64,000 nucleotides of DNA from Parvibaculum sp036499025 (GTDB lineage Bacteria; Pseudomonadota; Alphaproteobacteria; Parvibaculales; Parvibaculaceae). A program made the position numbers and the translations under genes. Every line of letters starts with the position of its first letter. Positions within the stretch are counted from its first letter, which is position 1. The stretch spans positions 1-64,000 of the forward strand of contig DASYEM010000079.1 of NCBI GenBank assembly GCA_036499025.1, written 5' to 3'. Below are positions 59,879 to 64,000 of this stretch, one piece after another. A model generated the notes under the pieces. That model ran no database searches and was not told the origin of the DNA. It saw nothing but the letters and a program-made list of their open reading frames with translations.

Positions 59879-61333
59879 CTAGAGATAGGGCGAGGCGAGA
59901 CGGATCGCGGCGTCGCGGATTTTCACCGGCAGCGAGCGACCGGTGATCTCGTCCAGCGTGACGGGCTTTGCCGCCGCGATCTTGGCGTCGATGACGCGGT
60001 TCAGCCGGTTGGCAAAAGCGCTGCCATAGCATTCGAGATTGAGTTCGAAATTCAGCCTCAGGCTGCGCCCGTCCCAATTGGCCGAGCCGACCATCGACCA
60101 GATGCCGTCGACCGTCATCATCTTCGTATGTTCGAAGGAGCCGGTCGTCTTCCAGATGCGGCACCCGGCATCGATCAGCCAGGCGAGCTGCGGCGTCGCC
60201 GCCCAGTCCACGAAGGGCAGGTTGTTCGTCTTCGGCAGTACGATATCGACCGCGACGCCGCGCATGGCGGCGAGCGACAGCACCGTGGCGAGCGTCGTGT
60301 CGGGCAGGAAATAGGGCGTGACGATGCGGATCGCTTCGCGCGCTTCCGTCACCGCGCCGAGCATCGTCCAGCGGATCGGATTGATGCCCTGATCGGGGCC
60401 GCCCGGCAGTCCACGCGCGATGATGTCGGCGCCGGGCCCGGTCGAGGGATCGATCTTGGGAAACCAGTCCGGCCCGTCGAGAATTTCGCCGGTCGTGAAG
60501 GTCCATTCATGCGCGAAGGTGCGCATGAGTTGCGCGACCACCGGGCCTTCGACGCGGAAGTGATAATCGATGATCGGCTTGCCGGGATTTTCGCGCAGCA
60601 GATTGCCGACCGCGATGTTCATGCCGCCGGTAAAACCGAGCTTGCCGTCCGCCACCAGAATTTTCTGGTGGTTGCGCATGTTGAGATAGGGCATCTGCCA
60701 GGGCATGAACGAATGCAGGAAGCGCGCATAATTGATGCCGCGCTTGTGCAATTCGGGAATGATCGAGGGGCGCGAATACCACGAGCCGACACCGTCGATC
60801 AGCACGCGCACGCGCACGCCGCGCGCCGTCGCCCGCGACAGCGCCTCGAGCACCAGATGCCCGGCCTTGTCGTTGTTGAAGATATAGGTCGACAGCGCCA
60901 GCGAGCGCTCCGCGCCGTCGATCGCCTGGATCATCGCCGGATAGGTCTCGTCGCCGTTTTCCAGAACTTCGACGGCGTTGCCCGCCTCGAAGCGTTCGGG
61001 CAACACCTTCTGGCCGAAGCGCGCGAGGTTTTCGAGTTCGCGCCTTTGTTCGCCGCGCTCCGTTGGCAGGCCGTTCGCCTGCGGTTTCGGCAGCGGCAGC
61101 GCCGCCCCGCGCCGGATGCCGCGCAGCTCGCGGGCGCGGCGCTGGATGCGGTTGACGCCGAAGAGGAGATAGATCAGCCAGCCGAGAAACGGCACCAGCA
61201 GGATGAAGCCGACCCAACCCGCCGCCGCGCGCACGTCGCTTTTCGTCAGCATCGCGTGACCTGCCGCCACCAGCATGGCGGCAAACTGGATCGTGGCGAC
61301 GGCGGCGGGCCAGATATCGGCGAATGTTTGCAA
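59879..61333 (-). CDS. cls: cardiolipin synthase (phospholipase D family)
   Basis: Joins phosphatidylglycerols into cardiolipin. 484 residues: two N-terminal membrane helices (TIQFAAMLVAAG, VGFILLVPFLGWLIYLLFG) and two HKD motifs, H222-x-K224-x4-D229 (NHQKILVADG) and HTKMMTVDG near residue 398, with the following WDGRSLRLNFELNLE. Standard length. Convergent with no neighbour; function is housekeeping membrane lipid synthesis. Confidence 0.92.
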   Translation of the reverse strand: MQTFADIWPAAVATIQFAAMLVAAGHAMLTKSDVRAAAGWVGFILLVPFLGWLIYLLFGVNRIQRRARELRGIRRGAALPLPKPQANGLPTERGEQRRELENLARFGQKVLPERFEAGNAVEVLENGDETYPAMIQAIDGAERSLALSTYIFNNDKAGHLVLEALSRATARGVRVRVLIDGVGSWYSRPSIIPELHKRGINYARFLHSFMPWQMPYLNMRNHQKILVADGKLGFTGGMNIAVGNLLRENPGKPIIDYHFRVEGPVVAQLMRTFAHEWTFTTGEILDGPDWFPKIDPSTGPGADIIARGLPGGPDQGINPIRWTMLGAVTEAREAIRIVTPYFLPDTTLATVLSLAAMRGVAVDIVLPKTNNLPFVDWAATPQLAWLIDAGCRIWKTTGSFEHTKMMTVDGIWSMVGSANWDGRSLRLNFELNLECYGSAFANRLNRVIDAKIAAAKPVTLDEITGRSLPVKIRDAAIRLASPYL

Positions 61334-61363
61334 TGATCCTCGCGAGGTATGAAAGGCGGCGGG

Positions 61364-63496
61364 CTAGAATTTCACAGTGGCGCCCGCATAGACGCCCCGG
61401 TCCTCGCCGGGGAAATAGCGCTCATTGCCGAAGGCATAGTCCGCCCGGTCGGCATAGCGCGTGTTGAAGATATTGGAGACACGGCCGAAAATTGAAAGGT
61501 TTTCGGTGAAACTATATTCGGTCCTGAAATTGATCAGGTCGTGGCCGTCATAGCGGTGGGTGTTGCCCGCATCCTCCCAATAGGCGCCCATATGGACCCA
61601 TTCGAGTTCGGCGCGCGCCTTGCCGTCGGCAAAGCCATAGCCCAGCCGTACATTGGCCAGCGTGCGCGGCGCGGTGTCCACATCGTCGCCCTTGTGGATC
61701 TGCTCCGACGCGCCCGGCGGATGATGGTCGAAATCATAGGTGTGCCTGGCATAGGTAGCCGAAGCCGCGATGTCGAAATTCCAGACGAGCGGCGCGGCGA
61801 TTTCCGCTTCGATGCCGACATGGTTGGTCTTGCCGTCCGAGATATTGTCGCCGTTTGAATCGCGGAAATAGAAGTTCTTCTTCTTCATGTAAAAGGTCGA
61901 AACTTCATAGCTGAGATTGCCGATCAACCCGCGCCCGCCGATTTCGAGGCTGTTCATCACTTCGGATTTGATCTGGCCCGGATCGATCGATGCCGATGTG
62001 CCCGGTATTTTCTGCAAACGATAAAGGTCCGTCGTCTGCGGCGCGCGCGCGGCGCGGGCGAGATTGACGAAGCCCGTCAGCTGGCCGTTGAAGATATGCG
62101 TCAGGCCGAGCTTCGGCGTCACGTTGGAAAAGGTGTCGGTGCGGTCGTCGGGGCGCGCGAAACGATCGACTGAATAGAGCAAGGCGCTGCTCGGTCCGGC
62201 GAGGTTTTCATAATCGTAGCGCGTATATTCATAGCGCAGGCCGGCGGTCAGTTGCGTCGCGGGCGCGAGCTGCCAGATCGTATGCAGATAGGGCGCGATC
62301 ACGGCGGCCTTCACCGTGTAATTGTAATGCGTGCCCTGCACGTAATTGCTCACCGTCGGTGAGCTCTGGATTTCGCGCAGATAGCCGTCCGTATATTCGC
62401 TGTCGATACCGAAAATGATCTTGTGCCCGCCGCTCAGGCGTTTTTCGTAGCTCGTCAGCAAGCCGCCCGACCAATGCCCGTTCTGCTCGACCGGCTGTCC
62501 CATCTGGAAATGCATCAGCAGGTTCATGCCGTTTGTGCGCATGTAAGGCGTGAAGGCAATCGTCTCGCTCGGGCTCAGGTCGCGCTCGACGCGCACCGCC
62601 GAGCGGATCGCCCAGGCGTCGCGATAGGCTTGCGGATTGGGATTGGTCTTGTAGAGCGCCGGGTCCTTATAGGCGTCATGGCCGATCACATAGCCCGCCG
62701 TCTCCTGGTTGAGGTTGACGGTGGTCATCGTCGCGCGAACGCGCGTGTCCGGCGCGTTGAAATCGTAGCGGAGCTGGCCCTTCTGCTGGCCATAGCCGCT
62801 ATCGGCGCGGAAGCCGCCGTCTTCATTGAGCGCGAAGCTGCCGCGAAAACCCTGGCTCGTGTCGCCGTCGCCCTTGATCGTCGTCGAGGCCGTGCCGTCG
62901 AGATTGCGGATGCCGTGCGGGCCCGCCCAGCCGGTCAGGCTCGCTTCGGGCGCCAGCGACGGCGCGCGGCTCAGCACGTTGATGAGGCCATGTTCGGCGT
63001 TCGAGCCGTAAAGCGCGCTGCCCGGTCCACGCACCACTTCGATGCCGCCGGCCTCCTCGGTCATCGCATCCATCAATTCGTTGACGTTGCCGAAGCCCGC
63101 GGCGCGCATCGGCACGCCGTCTTCCAGATAAAGGAAGGAGCCCGCGCCCGCGCCGCCGGACAGCACCGGCGAACGGATGGCCGTCAGATGCTCGACGCCG
63201 CTGCCCTGTTCGATGCCGACGCCGGGCACGCGGTTCAGCAATTCGGCGGGCTGCTCGGCCTTGGTGAAGTCGATATCGATGTCGTCGATTTTCGAGATGT
63301 TGCCGGGATGAGTGGCGCGCGGTTCGCCAAAGCCCGTCGAGGTGACGACCAGATCGCCCAGCATGGTCGTATCGTTGGCCGCCATGTCGCCGATTTTCGT
63401 TTCGGTTTCCGCCGCCAGCGCCGGGCTCATGCCCGAGCCGATAATCGCCATCGCAAGCCCAAGCCCAAGCGTCCCCGCCGTTCCCCGCTTCCCCAC
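61364..63496 (-). CDS. TonB-dependent outer-membrane receptor
   Basis: 710 residues. The signal peptide ends near residue 29 (MSPALAA). A TonB-box-like LVVTSTGFGE is at about 49-58, the plug domain covers about 60-165 (PAELLNRVPGVGIEQGSGVEHLTAIRSPVLSGGAG, EVVRGPGSALYGSNAEHG), and the barrel ends in AGATVKF with terminal Phe. The ligand cannot be told from sequence; a siderophore or cofactor is possible. Divergent from ctaG. Confidence 0.93.
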   Translation of the reverse strand: MGKRGTAGTLGLGLAMAIIGSGMSPALAAETETKIGDMAANDTTMLGDLVVTSTGFGEPRATHPGNISKIDDIDIDFTKAEQPAELLNRVPGVGIEQGSGVEHLTAIRSPVLSGGAGAGSFLYLEDGVPMRAAGFGNVNELMDAMTEEAGGIEVVRGPGSALYGSNAEHGLINVLSRAPSLAPEASLTGWAGPHGIRNLDGTASTTIKGDGDTSQGFRGSFALNEDGGFRADSGYGQQKGQLRYDFNAPDTRVRATMTTVNLNQETAGYVIGHDAYKDPALYKTNPNPQAYRDAWAIRSAVRVERDLSPSETIAFTPYMRTNGMNLLMHFQMGQPVEQNGHWSGGLLTSYEKRLSGGHKIIFGIDSEYTDGYLREIQSSPTVSNYVQGTHYNYTVKAAVIAPYLHTIWQLAPATQLTAGLRYEYTRYDYENLAGPSSALLYSVDRFARPDDRTDTFSNVTPKLGLTHIFNGQLTGFVNLARAARAPQTTDLYRLQKIPGTSASIDPGQIKSEVMNSLEIGGRGLIGNLSYEVSTFYMKKKNFYFRDSNGDNISDGKTNHVGIEAEIAAPLVWNFDIAASATYARHTYDFDHHPPGASEQIHKGDDVDTAPRTLANVRLGYGFADGKARAELEWVHMGAYWEDAGNTHRYDGHDLINFRTEYSFTENLSIFGRVSNIFNTRYADRADYAFGNERYFPGEDRGVYAGATVKF

Positions 63497-63630
63497 GCCG
63501 TCCCCCTTACATCTCCCGCTGCGCCACGCCGGTGTTCCCCGGGTTTTCGCTTGCGCGCAGCATGACCGGAAAAGGGCCGAAACCCAAGCCTCTTGGGGAG
63601 GGGGGCGGGGGTCGTTTCCGGCAGAAAACG

Positions 63631-63649
63631 GCGTGGCAATCGGCCACGC
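63631..63649. other. inverted repeat in the receptor/ctaG intergenic region
   Basis: GCGTGGC and GCCACGC pair perfectly across AATCG. No T run follows in either direction, so it is not a terminator. It could be an operator or part of a leader RNA of the TonB receptor gene. Confidence 0.3.
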
Positions 63650-63693
63650 AAAGGAAGGTTGAGCGGCCGTAGCGGCGGCTCTAGGTTTGCCTC

Positions 63694-64000
63694 ATGAAAT
63701 CATTGCTCAGATCCAGGAAACTGCCTTCCGTCGTCCTGTCGCTGTTTCTCATTTCGGTGATGACGGGGGCGGTCGCCTATTCGCCGACGCTCTACCGGTG
63801 GTTCTGCGCCGCGACGGGCTATGGCGGCGCGGTTTCGGTCAAACGCGCGCTTCAGACGGAGCCGACGAGCCCCGGCGTCGGGCCCGAGATCACGGTGCGC
63901 TTCGACACCAATGTCGCCAACGATCTCAATTGGGAGTTCAAGCCGGAGCAAGCCTCCGTCGTCACCCATGTCGGATTGCCGACGACCGTCTTCTTCCACG
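63694..64000 (+). CDS. ctaG: cytochrome c oxidase assembly protein CtaG/Cox11 (5' part)
   Basis: Inserts copper into the CuB site of cytochrome oxidase. The first 102 residues are in the window; the gene continues past its end. A single membrane helix (VVLSLFLISVMTGAVAYSP) precedes LYRWFCAATGYGG and the hallmark LNWEFKPEQ. The copper-binding CFCF motif lies beyond the window. Confidence 0.92.
   Translation, partial: MKSLLRSRKLPSVVLSLFLISVMTGAVAYSPTLYRWFCAATGYGGAVSVKRALQTEPTSPGVGPEITVRFDTNVANDLNWEFKPEQASVVTHVGLPTTVFFH

Noticed and set aside
63497..63693. Cobalamin riboswitch for the TonB receptor
   Set aside because: The GCCACGC stem hinted at one, but the conserved B12-box sequence could not be found on the minus strand.

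Overview
The window is a contiguous stretch of GC-rich chromosome that most likely comes from an alphaproteobacterium. The evidence is an rRNA operon ending 23S-5S-tRNA-fMet, an RpoE-ChrR type sigma/anti-sigma pair with a matching promoter, an iron-responsive box of the TGA-N9-TCA type, DUF3311 plus sodium:solute symporter pairs, and Cox11. A free-living, catabolically versatile Rhizobiales/Parvibaculum-like organism fits, but the genus is inference. I see no prophage, insertion sequence or CRISPR array.

Layout. 1-847: end of an rRNA operon. 848-1635: unexplained spacer. 1636-8563: a two-partner secretion locus, with a giant MBG-repeat exoprotein and its outer-membrane transporter. 8583-22698: an accessory catabolic region holding an orphan Rieske oxygenase, a LuxR-type regulator, a carboxylesterase, a class III aminotransferase, a DUF1302/DUF1329 pair, an MFS carrier, an amidase, an aldehyde dehydrogenase and an FMN-dependent 2-hydroxy-acid dehydrogenase. 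Four intergenic regions here carry the same 6-4-6 inverted repeat (best copy TGTCCT-ATGA-AGGACA), which I read as a shared operator. 22757-27895: small housekeeping genes, a MarR-like regulator, methionine-salvage genes mtnB-mtnD-mtnC, and a carboxylate symporter. 28082-32379: RND efflux pump. 32661-36019: an iron-box-controlled operon of an OprB-like porin, an FtrD-like 4Fe-4S membrane protein and a P19 iron-binding protein. 36030-41106: a palindromic repeat element, a glycine-zipper lipoprotein, mtgA, a Tat-linked GMC dehydrogenase pair and a second aldehyde dehydrogenase.

41198-48012: metallo-beta-lactamase-fold protein, an odd peptidoglycan-binding membrane protein with an AHNAK/periaxin-like short repeat, MFS, rlmJ, an MgtC/DUF4010 membrane protein and ppk2. 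48097-49464: ECF sigma factor and ChrR anti-sigma, where the ChrR lacks the zinc ligands of its sigma-binding domain. 49825-63496: GGDEF/EAL protein, a heteromeric acyl-CoA dehydrogenase pair, a FitAB toxin-antitoxin locus with a probably leaderless antitoxin, SemiSWEET, zinc dehydrogenase, GST, band-7/NfeD pair, DUF883 and holin-like stress proteins, cardiolipin synthase and a TonB receptor. The window ends inside ctaG (Cox11).

The most promising undescribed system is the operator-defined region 8583-22698. One LuxR-type regulator probably activates uptake (DUF1302/DUF1329, MFS) and stepwise breakdown (esterase/amidase, transaminase, aldehyde dehydrogenase, hydroxy-acid dehydrogenase, Rieske oxygenase) of an unknown ester- or amide-linked amine. 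No sequence search was run: family names rest on motifs read by eye, and start codons were chosen from ribosome-binding sites and conserved N-termini.
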